Assembly (NCBI RefSeq): GCF_014203555.1
Contig: NZ_JACHJH010000001.1
Location: forward strand, 916,013 to 980,012
DNA: 64,000 nt
Direction: 5' to 3'
Source: Streptomyces olivoverticillatus
GTDB taxonomy: Bacteria > Actinomycetota > Actinomycetes > Streptomycetales > Streptomycetaceae
Below, one piece after another: positions 23,001-30,279 of this stretch; the stretch's first letter is position 1; every line of letters starts with the position of its first letter. The translations under genes were made by a program, and so were the position numbers. The notes under the pieces were generated by a model. It had not been told where the DNA came from, did no database searches, and saw only the letters and a program-made list of their open reading frames with translations.

Positions 23001-23159
23001 TCACTGCATGACGATGGTGATCGATCCGGTGCCGCCTGCTCGTTGGTTTGCGGCCTCGGCTTCCTGGTAGGTGACATATTGACGGCTTGTGCCGTCGGGC
23101 AGGTTCAATTGGTAGCCGATGACGGTCCGAGGGGTTCCCCCGCCGCAATTGCATGGCAT
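23001..23159 (-). CDS. Phage-type small protein (DUF7196-like), 52 residues
   Basis: A 52-residue ORF from ATG 23159 (GAAAGGA upstream): MPCNCGGGTPRTVIGYQLNL, then PDGTSRQYVTYQEAEAANQR and a beta-strand end SITIVMQ. The Cys-x-Cys-Gly3 start and following strand pattern are those of a small protein common in actinophage structural modules. Its role is unknown. It lies in the same orientation as the small membrane protein at 23280 and the DUF3494 gene at 24008, so the three may be one former prophage or phage-derived segment. Confidence 0.7.
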   Translation of the reverse strand: MPCNCGGGTPRTVIGYQLNLPDGTSRQYVTYQEAEAANQRAGGTGSITIVMQ

Positions 23160-23279
23160 GGCTGCGGTCCTTTCACGTTTCGATTCTTCACTGCCGGGTT
23201 GGGCCGGAAGCCCCGGGCTCCGCGGTCCGCGTGCGTCTCCCCGGGAGGTGCCGCGCAACGGACAGGTAGGAGGCGCTGG

Positions 23280-23567
23280 TCAGTCCAGCCACCGTGAAGC
23301 GACTCCCGCCAGGTAGGAGAGTGTCAGGGCAGTCGCCGGAGCCTGGAACCATGGAGAGCCTCCCCAGCAGGTGGCGGACAAGGCTGCGGCGGTTGCGACC
23401 CAGATGCTTGTGCACCATCCGCAGCTGACCAGGTAAGCGGCTCGGGAGTCGTCACCGAAGTGAGCGCCGGCCCATGATCTGAACCCCGCCGCCAGTGCGT
23501 CCTTGGTGATGAGACGGGTGAGGCGACACGTGGCGCCGAGGGCGAGTAGGAACGCGGCAACGCTCAT
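23280..23567 (-). CDS. Small membrane protein, DUF1360-like (phage-associated)
   Basis: A 95-residue membrane protein starting ATG 23567: MSVAAFLLALGATCRLTRLI, then a loop with Asp/Gly/Ala, the segment YLVSCGWCTSIWVATAAAL and a terminal hydrophobic helix (ATALTLSYLAGVA). The conserved RLTRLI...D and the CGWC pair are typical of DUF1360-type proteins carried by actinophages, sometimes near lysis or tail genes. There is no obvious ribosome binding site oddity. No function can be assigned; CGWC could form a disulfide. Confidence 0.7.
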   Translation of the reverse strand: MSVAAFLLALGATCRLTRLITKDALAAGFRSWAGAHFGDDSRAAYLVSCGWCTSIWVATAAALSATCWGGSPWFQAPATALTLSYLAGVASRWLD

Positions 23568-24007
23568 GGAAAACCATCCACTCTCCGGCTGGGCTCAATA
23601 CGGGGCGGGCTCGGCGGGCACCCATATGACGCTAAAACATGGGTCTGACCGGCCACCTGGCGGCTCCATGCGGGGCCTTGGGGTTGTGAGAGCCGCTCGG
23701 CTGTCCCGGGGCCGTTGCCGGAGGGAAACGTCGGCCCCGGTCCTCACCTGTGAGCCGGCCACGCACCACCGGCACCCGGGGCTGTCCGCCCCCTTCTCCG
23801 TCCTGCCGACGGGCCTGGTGCCGAATGGCTCACCGGTAAGTTCGAGTCGGGCTGTCCCCCGTCCTTCCACGACGGGGGACAGCTCTTGAGGGGCTGGCCG
23901 CCTACCGGAAGGCCGTCAGGCCAGGGGCTGCACTGCGTGACCGGCTCGGTGCACGAGTACCGCAGCAGGACCCGTCATGCGGCGCCGGCCGATCGGGCGC
24001 AGGCCGG
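23568..24007. other. Non-coding stretch with a small palindrome and a terminator
   Basis: No convincing gene was found here in either strand; the ORFs present lack ribosome binding sites and conserved features. It contains the palindrome ACCCAT (23620-23625) / ATGGGT (23639-23644), next to AT-rich DNA (GCTAAAAC) that could be promoter or operator for the DUF1360-like gene, and the strong hairpin listed separately at 23851-23883. Confidence 0.6.
23851..23883 (-). terminator. Rho-independent-type hairpin downstream of the DUF3494 gene
   Basis: GCTGTCCCCCGTC (23851-23863) pairs perfectly with GACGGGGGACAGC (23871-23883) around a seven-base loop. It lies 125 bases beyond the stop of the minus-strand DUF3494 gene, suiting transcription termination. 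There is no long U-tract, as is usual in Streptomyces. Confidence 0.7.
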
Positions 24008-25225
24008 TCACACCGGCGGGAAGCAGGGCACCAGGGAGCCGGTCGCATGGACCAGGACGCCGTCGACGGTGGCGACCGCCGTGTAGCTGCTGGTGCTGAT
24101 CTGCAGCAGGGACAGGCTGGCGTTGAGGGTGGCGATGCCGTTGGCGTTGGTCACCGCGGATCCCACCGGCAGGCCGAAGACGGAGAAGTTGACCGTGACG
24201 CCCGCTTGCGCCGGCGTGAGGGTGGCCGTCAACGTCGCCGCGAACACGTTCGGAATCGGGAAGGGCAGGTTGACGTGCCAGCAGGCGGGCGCCACGCTCA
24301 GCGGGCCCGTCGCCGGAGTGACGGGGATGGTGAGGGGCGCGGACGCGACGCCGGTGCACGCGCACCCGCTGCCGACCGCGGTGACGATGGCAGTGATGGT
24401 GGCCGGCCCGGCGGTGTTGAACGTCAGCGGTCCGGTGGCGACACCGGCCGCGTTGGTGGCGGCGGTTACCGGGACCGCACCACCGGTGAAGGTCACCAAC
24501 CCACCGACGACCGGCAGACCGTTGCAGGTCACCAGAGCGGACACGGGGGTCGGCTGCCTGACCACCACCGGCCCGGCCACCGGCTGGACCACCACCGAGC
24601 AAGTGGACAGGGGCGGCACGGTGACCGCGTTCGAGTCCAGCGTGACGGCGGCGCCGAGAGCCAGCAGCCGGCCGTCCACGATGGCCCCCGTGGTGGCGGT
24701 GATCGAGGTGAAGGCGAGGATGCTGCCCCTGATGGTGGAGCCGGCGCCGAGGGTCGCGGAGCTGCCGACCTGCCAGAAGACGTTGGCGGACTGCGCCTGG
24801 TTGATGAGGTTGACGTTGCCGGTGGCTCCCGTGATGAGCGTGGTGGCCATCTTGAAGATGAAGACGGCGTTGGGATTGCCCTGACCGTTCAGGGTCAGTG
24901 TCCCGTTGAGGGTGAACGTGCCGGAGGCGGAGTTGTACACGCCGGGGGTCAGGGTGGTCCCCCCGAGTTCCGTCGCGACAGTGGCCGTGACCGGTTGGGA
25001 GAGTGCGTTGGCGTACCCGGTCAGCAGGTCGGCCTGGGCCTGCGCCGCGGCGGCGTCGTTCACGTGGATGGTTCCGGTGACCGTTCCGGGAGGAAAGCCG
25101 GTCACCGCACCGGCGGGGCTCACTCCGAGGTCGCCGGCGACCACGGTGGGGCCGGTGTTGGTGATCGCCGTGTTGGCGAGCACCCCGTAGGTGGCGGCGG
25201 TGCCCAGAGGCACAGGTGTTGCCAT
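24008..25225 (-). CDS. DUF3494 (ice-binding-like) protein with Ig-like C-terminal domains, no signal peptide
   Basis: A 405-residue protein from ATG 25225, preceded by AAAGGA. It begins directly with the DUF3494 beta-helix domain: LGTAATYGVLANTAITNTGP, VVAGDLGVSPAGAVTGFPPG, LTPGVYNSASGTFTLNGTLT and NVFWQVGSSATLGAGSTIRG, ending near residue 205 (DGRLLALGAAVTLDSNAV). Two Ig-like or bacterial-invasin-like domains follow, each closed by Cys residues (TCSVVVQPVAG... GSGCACTG and ACWHVNLPF... VPCFPPV). DUF3494 proteins are normally exported (ice-binding proteins, adhesins), but no signal peptide is seen at this start and none fits just upstream. Adjacent phage-type genes suggest a phage or tail-associated origin. 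Confidence 0.8.
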   Translation of the reverse strand: MATPVPLGTAATYGVLANTAITNTGPTVVAGDLGVSPAGAVTGFPPGTVTGTIHVNDAAAAQAQADLLTGYANALSQPVTATVATELGGTTLTPGVYNSASGTFTLNGTLTLNGQGNPNAVFIFKMATTLITGATGNVNLINQAQSANVFWQVGSSATLGAGSTIRGSILAFTSITATTGAIVDGRLLALGAAVTLDSNAVTVPPLSTCSVVVQPVAGPVVVRQPTPVSALVTCNGLPVVGGLVTFTGGAVPVTAATNAAGVATGPLTFNTAGPATITAIVTAVGSGCACTGVASAPLTIPVTPATGPLSVAPACWHVNLPFPIPNVFAATLTATLTPAQAGVTVNFSVFGLPVGSAVTNANGIATLNASLSLLQISTSSYTAVATVDGVLVHATGSLVPCFPPV

Positions 25226-26084
25226 CGTGGATTTCCTTTCCATGGGTTCCGGGGCAGCCCTGGTGCCGCCCTGAAACTGGGGGAAAGCGGCGCGCTCGCA
25301 CCGCTGCGACCGGCGCCTTGGCATGGGGTGAGCTGTGCCATCTGCTGCACGCCGGGATGAACATGAAGGCTTCGACCGAGCGTGGTATGGGCACTCGCCA
25401 CAGCTGCCTGAGGGCACTCGGGCGTCGGCGCTCGTACCGCGTGCCCCTGGTGACGCCGCACCGGAGGTCGCCGGATGCCGGATCGTCGCCTGCGCCGGAC
25501 GCCGAGGGCATCCGGCATCCAGGTCTGATGCAGAACAGGGGGATCCTGGAATCCCGCGGAGTTGTCGCCCGAGTCGGTGACTTGGGCGTGCTAGGGGACC
25601 GTGGAGCCCGGTTTGAGATGGGATTCACCAATACCGGGACGGTCGGATTCAGCGGAGTCGGCAGCGTGAGTTGATTTCCACTTGCCACGACTCAAAGCAG
25701 TTGATGCCTTTTCGGGTGAAAACTCACGCCCATATTGAGCCCTCGCGATCTAGGTCTGCATGGATTACTTCGGGGCCCCCAAGAGCTGACTGCCAGTCAG
25801 CCAGTGGCTGATAGGCGGGCAACTGACCAGCCGTCCAAGGAGCACCCATCAGGAAACGCCGCTGACCGCTACCGGCCAAACCGGCAAATCATGAGTCCCC
25901 GAGAGGGTTGGGCGACCTCCGGACTCACTATTGCTATTAAGGCATCACCGGCGAGCCCGGGATAGAGGGAGGACCCAGGTATCCCCCGAATGGCGTAGCG
26001 CCTTGACAGGATCGCAGCTGCCACCGCCATGCGTGGACATCACGCCTTGACGGCGGAGCAAACTCACGGCTGGCACAAACAACG
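25226..26084. other. Long non-coding stretch upstream of the DUF3494 gene with inverted repeats
   Basis: No supportable gene is seen in 859 bases; long ORFs here are composition artefacts. Visible structure: an 11-base inverted repeat GGATGCCGGAT (25473-25483) / ATCCGGCATCC (25510-25520), probably a terminator or attenuator, and GAGTCC (25893-25898) / GGACTC (25921-25926). From about 25670 the DNA becomes noticeably more AT-rich, suggesting foreign sequence leading into the IS630-type element. The segment may contain further decayed genes that I could not recognise. Confidence 0.5.
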
Positions 26085-26660
26085 GAGACTTGCTGGCTGG
26101 GGGTGACGCTCGGGGCGGGGCAGGATGAGCCCGGTCTCAGCGATGAAGCCATCGAGGAGGTCGGCCCTGTATTGCATCTTCTTCAGCCGGGTCCGGGCCT
26201 TGGAGGCGAGTTGTCGGGTGGTGCAGGCGGCCAGGTTGGCCAGTGACTTCTTCAGGTGGGCCCACACGCCTTCAGCAGGAATCCGGGAGACCTGCGACGC
26301 GCTGAACCTCACGCGGAAGCGCCGCGCGGTCAGTAACGCGATCCGCGGCAGCGTCCAGCGCTGGTCCTCCACCCAGCCATGCGCGGCGGGCCCCTGTTCC
26401 AGCGCCTGGTCCAGTCACGCCCGCCACTGCGGCGTCATCCGCGAGGGCGGCCCGCTGGGCCCCTTGGACCGCAGAGCCTGCACCCCGCCGTCCCGCCAGA
26501 GGGCGTGCCAGGCATAAGCGGACTTCCGCGACACCCGTAACCGCTTGGCCACCACAGGCGGAGCCGCACCCTGCTCAAACATCTCGGCGGCCTCGAACCG
26601 CACCCGCTGCCGCCGAGCCCGCTGCCGAGCGGTCAGGCCGCCCCCATCGGAATACCGCAT
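26064..26660 (-). pseudogene. IS630-type transposase, internally deleted and with an in-frame stop
   Basis: The N-terminal helix-turn-helix region is present from 26660 (MRYSDGGGLTARQRARRQRV, KRLRVSRKSAYAWHALWRDG), then a TGA at about 26415 interrupts QWRA / LDQALEQG. The frame continues WTLPRIALLTARRFRVRFSA to SQVSR and then jumps straight to the C-terminal IPAEGVWAHLKKSLANLA and KMQYRADLLDGFIAETGL. The DDE catalytic core between these blocks, about 150-200 residues in intact relatives, is missing. The protein cannot be an active transposase. Confidence 0.85.
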
Positions 26661-26712
26661 CTACCAGAAATACAACAAAAGTTACTACGCGTCACCCCAA
26701 CCAGCAAGCCTC
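26085..26712 (-). mobile_element. IS630-family element remnant with both terminal inverted repeats
   Basis: The ends are imperfect inverted repeats: GAGACTTGCTGGCTGGGGG followed by TGACGC at 26085-26109, and its complement GCGTCACCCCAACCAGCAAG followed by CCTC at 26689-26712. They differ at two positions and by one G. The element is about 628 bases, roughly half the length of an intact IS630 member, because the transposase core is deleted. No TA target duplication is recognisable next to the repeats as I have placed them, so the exact ends may be a few bases off. Confidence 0.75.
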
Positions 26713-26728
26713 AGTAGCGCTATCGGCT

Positions 26729-27070
26729 CTACCGCTTACCTGTCCGCCTCATCGTCTGCCATTCCACAAAAACAGGATCAAGCCAGATCGAAACCAGATC
26801 ACCAGTGTCAATGCCCAGGACAATTCCACTGGCGATCTGGACGAACTCGGCGTCGACGGCATCCTTCAGGCGTATGGCGATCCAGCCGGAAGAAGGGTCA
26901 TAAGAAACCCGCCGCTCCTTTCCAGGAACCTCAAGTGAAACTCCAGGCTGGAAGGAGTGATCCGACGAGATGAACACCCGCCCAGGGAAGTGGTTGGGAG
27001 CGCCCAACTCGGCCTCGTCGCAGGTGAGCACACCCTCAAGAGGAGATCCGTCTTGGATGGAAAACTTCAC
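26729..27070 (-). CDS. Hypothetical protein of lower GC content (113 residues)
   Basis: An ORF from GTG 27070 (AAAGG about 12 bases upstream) encoding MKFSIQDGSPLEGVLTCDEA, then APNHFPGRVFISSDHSFQPG, VSYDPSSGWIAIRLKDAVDA and GIDTGDLVSIWLDPVFVEW. It looks like a compact, soluble, mostly beta-strand protein. Its base composition (roughly 55-58 per cent GC by eye) is far below that of neighbouring core genes, and it sits between an IS remnant and a truncated gene, so it is probably imported. I do not recognise the family; an immunity or orphan effector-partner protein is one possibility, without direct evidence. Confidence 0.6.
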   Translation of the reverse strand: MKFSIQDGSPLEGVLTCDEAELGAPNHFPGRVFISSDHSFQPGVSLEVPGKERRVSYDPSSGWIAIRLKDAVDAEFVQIASGIVLGIDTGDLVSIWLDPVFVEWQTMRRTGKR

Positions 27071-27198
27071 TTCGGTGACTAACCTTTTACACACTTGAAG
27101 AGGAAGTGGATAATCCTGTTCGAGTTTACGCCGATGTTGAGCTCCCAGATCCCCTTGCTTCCGTTCATCGCTCCGGGCGTCCTCCACTCGACAACCCC

Positions 27199-28260
27199 GG
27201 CAGCACCGCGGCCTGGTCGGCCCGGGACCGTGACACGACGACCGGATTCTGGCGGCGCCGTTTCGCCCGGATCTATCCGAGCCACGTGGTGACCTTCGCT
27301 GTCGCCGCCCTCACGCTCGTATGGATGGGGAAGGCCCTGAACCCGGCCATCGCGCTGGGAAACCCGAGCCTGACCCAGGCGTGGGTCCCGAACCGGACCA
27401 AGTGGTGGTTCGGCTACAACGGCGTCTCCTGGTCGCTGAGTTGCGAAGCCCTGTTCTACCTCACGTTCCCCTTCGCGATCAGACTCGTCCGGCGGCTTTC
27501 GACCCGCGGCCTGTGGGCAACGGTGACCGTGGCCAATGTGTGCGTCACCCTCTTCCCGCTGTTCACGGCACCCGTCGGATGGGCGACCGGGTGGGACGCG
27601 AAGTGCATGCTCTACATGCTGCCGCCTGCACGGCTGATCGAGTTCGTGGCCGGAATCGCTCTCGCGCTGCTGGTGAAGAACGGTTCCTGGCGCGGACCGG
27701 GCCTGACCGCGAGTCTCGCTCTGTCCCTCGTCACCGTTTTCGGCCTGACCCACGTCATGCCCTTCAACTTCCGCTGGAGCGCCTGCACGGTCATCCCGTT
27801 CACCCTCACCGTCGCCGCGGCTGCCCGCGCCGATGTCGGTGGTGAGCCCTCACCGTTCAGGAACCGGTACATCGTGTATCTCGGCGAGATTTCCTTCGCC
27901 TTCTACCTGGTGCACGAAATAGCCATCTTCAGCGCCAACCATTTCCTCACCACCCACCACGTCGTCCTCCCCCTGACGCTGCACATGGGCCTGGTCTTCG
28001 CGGTCTCGCTGATCGGTGCAGTCCTGCTGCACGAGTACGTGGAGAAGCCGGGCGTGCGCCTGCTCTCCCGCAGCCGGCGCAAGCCCCCGGCCGGCCGGCA
28101 CCTCCTGGCACCGGAGGCACCGGAGACACCGGAGGCACCGGTGAAGGCGACGAAAACGGCCCGGCGGCCGACGCGCGATCGCGCCGACTCGCCGGGCCGT
28201 AAGCAGGGGCCGCGCGCTGCTACTTCACGCCCAGCCACTGCTCGATCGGGTTCAGCATGA
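27199..28260 (+). pseudogene. Acyltransferase 3 family (OafA-like) gene, N-terminally truncated
   Basis: The frame encodes a membrane acyltransferase beginning in mid-protein: DTTTGFWRRRFARIYPSHVV, then many hydrophobic helices (VTFAVAALTLVW; VVLPLTLHMGLVFAVSLIGA). The segment WSLSCEALFYLTFPF is the conserved SxExxFY motif of acyltransferase 3 enzymes. Family members start about 60-90 residues earlier with the catalytic His/Arg helices, which are absent here; homology begins near 27199 with unrelated sequence upstream. The frame also runs through an apparent terminator and into the convergent permease gene, suggesting the 3' end is altered too. Confidence 0.7.
28156..28200. terminator. Bidirectional hairpin between the acyltransferase remnant and the NCS2 permease
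   Basis: ACGGCCCGGCG (28156-28166) pairs perfectly with CGCCGGGCCGT (28190-28200), with a 23-base loop that itself contains GCGCGATCGCGC. It follows the stop of the minus-strand permease gene by 20 bases and is the likely terminator for it. Confidence 0.7.
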
Positions 28261-29695
28261 AGTAGACGAGGAAGCACGCCCCGACCACGTTCAGCAGCCA
28301 CGGGATCTCACGGGCCCGCTTGTCCGCCACGCGCAGCAGGATGAAGGCCAGGATGCCGATGCCGATGCCGTTCGTGATCGAGTAGGTGAACGGCATGGAG
28401 ATGATCGTCAGGAACGCGGGGATCGCGATCGTGAAGTCGCTCCAGTCGATCTCCTTGACGTTGGCCGCCATGATCAGGAAGCCGACGACCAGCAGCGCCG
28501 GGGTCGCGGCCTGCGAGGGGACCACGGTGGCCAGCGGGGTGAAGACCAGGGCGAGCAGGAAGAGGCCGCCGGTCATCAGGTTGGCCAGGCCCGTGCGGGC
28601 GCCCTCGCCGACGCCGGCCGTGGACTCGACGAAGCAGGTGTTGGCGGATGCCGAGCCGAGGCCGCCGCCCGCCACCGCGATGCCGTCCATCATCAGGATC
28701 TTGCCCATGTTGGGCAGCTGGCCCTTCTCGTCCGTCAGCCCGGCCTCCTCGCCGACGCCGATGATCGTGCCCATCGCGTCGAAGAAGCCGGACAGCAGCA
28801 CGGTGAAGACGAACAGGCAGCCGGTGAGGATGCCGACCTCGTGGAAGCCGCCGAAGAGGCTGATCTTGCCGATGAGGCCGAAGTCGGGGGTGTCGACGAT
28901 CTTGGACGGCCAGGACGGGACGGACAGACCCCAGCCGGCGTCCGGGATCTTGACGAGCGAGTTGATCACGATCGCGGCGAGGGTCATCGCGACGATGCCG
29001 ATCAGGATCGCGCCGGACGTCTTCCGCACGACCAGGACGTACGTCAGCGCGAGGCCGACGATGAAGACGAGCACCGGCCAGCCGTGCAGCTGCCCGCCCT
29101 GGCCGAGGCCCAGGGGGACGGTGGTGTGCGCGGCGTCCGGGTTGCGGCTGACGAAGCCGGAGTCGACGAGGCCGATCAGCGAGATGAACAGACCGATGCC
29201 GATCGCGATGGCGCGCCGCAGCCCGCCCGGTATCGCGTCCATCACGCGCTGCCGCAGGCCGGAGGCGACGAGCACCATCAGCACCAGACCGGCCAGGACG
29301 ACCATGCCCATCGCGTCGGGCCAGCTCATCTTGGGCGCGAGCTGGAGCGAGACGACGGCGTTAATGCCGAGGCCCGCGGCGCAGGCGATGGGGACGTTGC
29401 CGATGGCGCCCATGAGGATGGTGGAGAGCCCGGCCATCAGTGCGGTGGCCGTGACCAGCTGGGCATTGTCCAGCTGGTGGTGGAACTTGTCCTGACCCGC
29501 GCCGAGGATGATCGGGTTCAGCACGATGATGTACGCCATCGCAAAGAACGTGGCCAGGCCGCCGCGCAGTTCACGGGCCACGGACGAGCCCCGCTCGGTG
29601 ATCCGGAAGTACCGGTCGAGGGCGTTCTTCGCGGCGGGCGGCGGCGTGGGGGACGGCTGCTGGGCGTCGACCGCAGCGGTGGCCGAGGAGGGCAT
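28220..29695 (-). CDS. NCS2 family purine permease (AzgA-like)
   Basis: A 491-residue membrane transporter with about 13-14 hydrophobic helices. The N-terminus is cytoplasmic, then LRGGLATFFAMAYIIVLNPI and CAAGLGINAVVSLQL match the AzgA branch of nucleobase:cation symporter-2 proteins, and GFFDAMGTIIGVGEEAGLTD plus GGGLGSASANTCFVESTAGV are the family's substrate-site segments. It should import adenine, guanine or hypoxanthine with protons. It is divergent from a DUF2530 gene, an arrangement common in Streptomyces. Direct and inverted GATCGAAC repeats upstream may regulate it. Confidence 0.93.
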   Translation of the reverse strand: MPSSATAAVDAQQPSPTPPPAAKNALDRYFRITERGSSVARELRGGLATFFAMAYIIVLNPIILGAGQDKFHHQLDNAQLVTATALMAGLSTILMGAIGNVPIACAAGLGINAVVSLQLAPKMSWPDAMGMVVLAGLVLMVLVASGLRQRVMDAIPGGLRRAIAIGIGLFISLIGLVDSGFVSRNPDAAHTTVPLGLGQGGQLHGWPVLVFIVGLALTYVLVVRKTSGAILIGIVAMTLAAIVINSLVKIPDAGWGLSVPSWPSKIVDTPDFGLIGKISLFGGFHEVGILTGCLFVFTVLLSGFFDAMGTIIGVGEEAGLTDEKGQLPNMGKILMMDGIAVAGGGLGSASANTCFVESTAGVGEGARTGLANLMTGGLFLLALVFTPLATVVPSQAATPALLVVGFLIMAANVKEIDWSDFTIAIPAFLTIISMPFTYSITNGIGIGILAFILLRVADKRAREIPWLLNVVGACFLVYFMLNPIEQWLGVK

Positions 29696-29769
29696 GCGGG
29701 GACCTCAGTCGTACGGGCCTGGGAAGGCCGGGGGGAATTCAGCTAATGGATCACGATGTAATGCCATTT

Positions 29770-29820
29770 GATCGAACTTGGATGATCGAACAAAAGCAGA
29801 CAATCAAATCCGGTTCGATT
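29770..29820. promoter_or_regulatory. GATCGAAC repeats upstream of the purine permease
   Basis: GATCGAAC occurs at 29770-29777 and 29784-29791 (14-base phase), and an inverted GTTCGATT at 29813-29820. They lie in an unusually AT-rich 220-base intergenic region 75-125 bases upstream of the permease start. A regulator binding site is the simplest explanation; which regulator is unknown. Confidence 0.55.
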
Positions 29821-29918
29821 CAGTATGAATAAACAAACCCGGAATTGCTATCTCCGCGCGTAGACCCCAGCCCCACAAGGGCTCCACCGCCCCAGGCGCA
29901 CCGGCTAGGCTGGCGGTC

Positions 29919-30197
29919 ATGACGAAGTGGACCCCCAAGCACGAGGCGCCCGAGCCCCTGGAGGGCCCCGTCGTCGCCACCATCACCGGCGGCACGATCC
30001 TGTGGTTCGTCCTCTTCCTGGTCCAGCTGCCGTTCTACGGCTGGTTCGAGGACCACGGACACCTGTGGTGGCTGTGGACCTGCCTGGCCGGCGCGGGCCT
30101 CGGTCTCATCGGCATCTGGTACGTCCGCAAGCGCGACGCCGCGATCAAGCGGCACGAGGCGGCCGCGGCGCGCGAAGACGGCGACGCCGGCCGCTAG
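29919..30197 (+). CDS. DUF2530 small membrane protein
   Basis: A 92-residue protein with two transmembrane helices (VATITGGTILWFVLFLVQLP and LWWLWTCLAGAGLGLIGIWY) separated by a short polar loop (FYGWFEDHGH) and followed by a basic, then Ala/Glu-rich cytoplasmic tail. This is the DUF2530 architecture of actinobacteria, usually encoded beside an NCS2 permease as here. The family has no established function; conservation of the pairing suggests a link to nucleobase uptake, but that is inference. Confidence 0.85.
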   Translation: MTKWTPKHEAPEPLEGPVVATITGGTILWFVLFLVQLPFYGWFEDHGHLWWLWTCLAGAGLGLIGIWYVRKRDAAIKRHEAAAAREDGDAGR

Positions 30198-30279
30198 GAG
30201 CTCCCCAGCGGCGCCCCCATTCGGCCACTTCCGCCCGGTCGAAAGGTGAAGCGGGCAACCTCCACGTACCGTCGGATCC

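Noticed and set aside
23503..23889. ORFs on both strands in the 23.6-24.0 kb gap
   Set aside because: No ribosome binding site, no conserved pattern, and one covers a strong terminator hairpin.
24047..25360. Long plus-strand ORF opposite the DUF3494 gene
   Set aside because: Gly/Asp/Arg-rich shadow without motif or ribosome binding site; the minus strand has a coherent domain structure.
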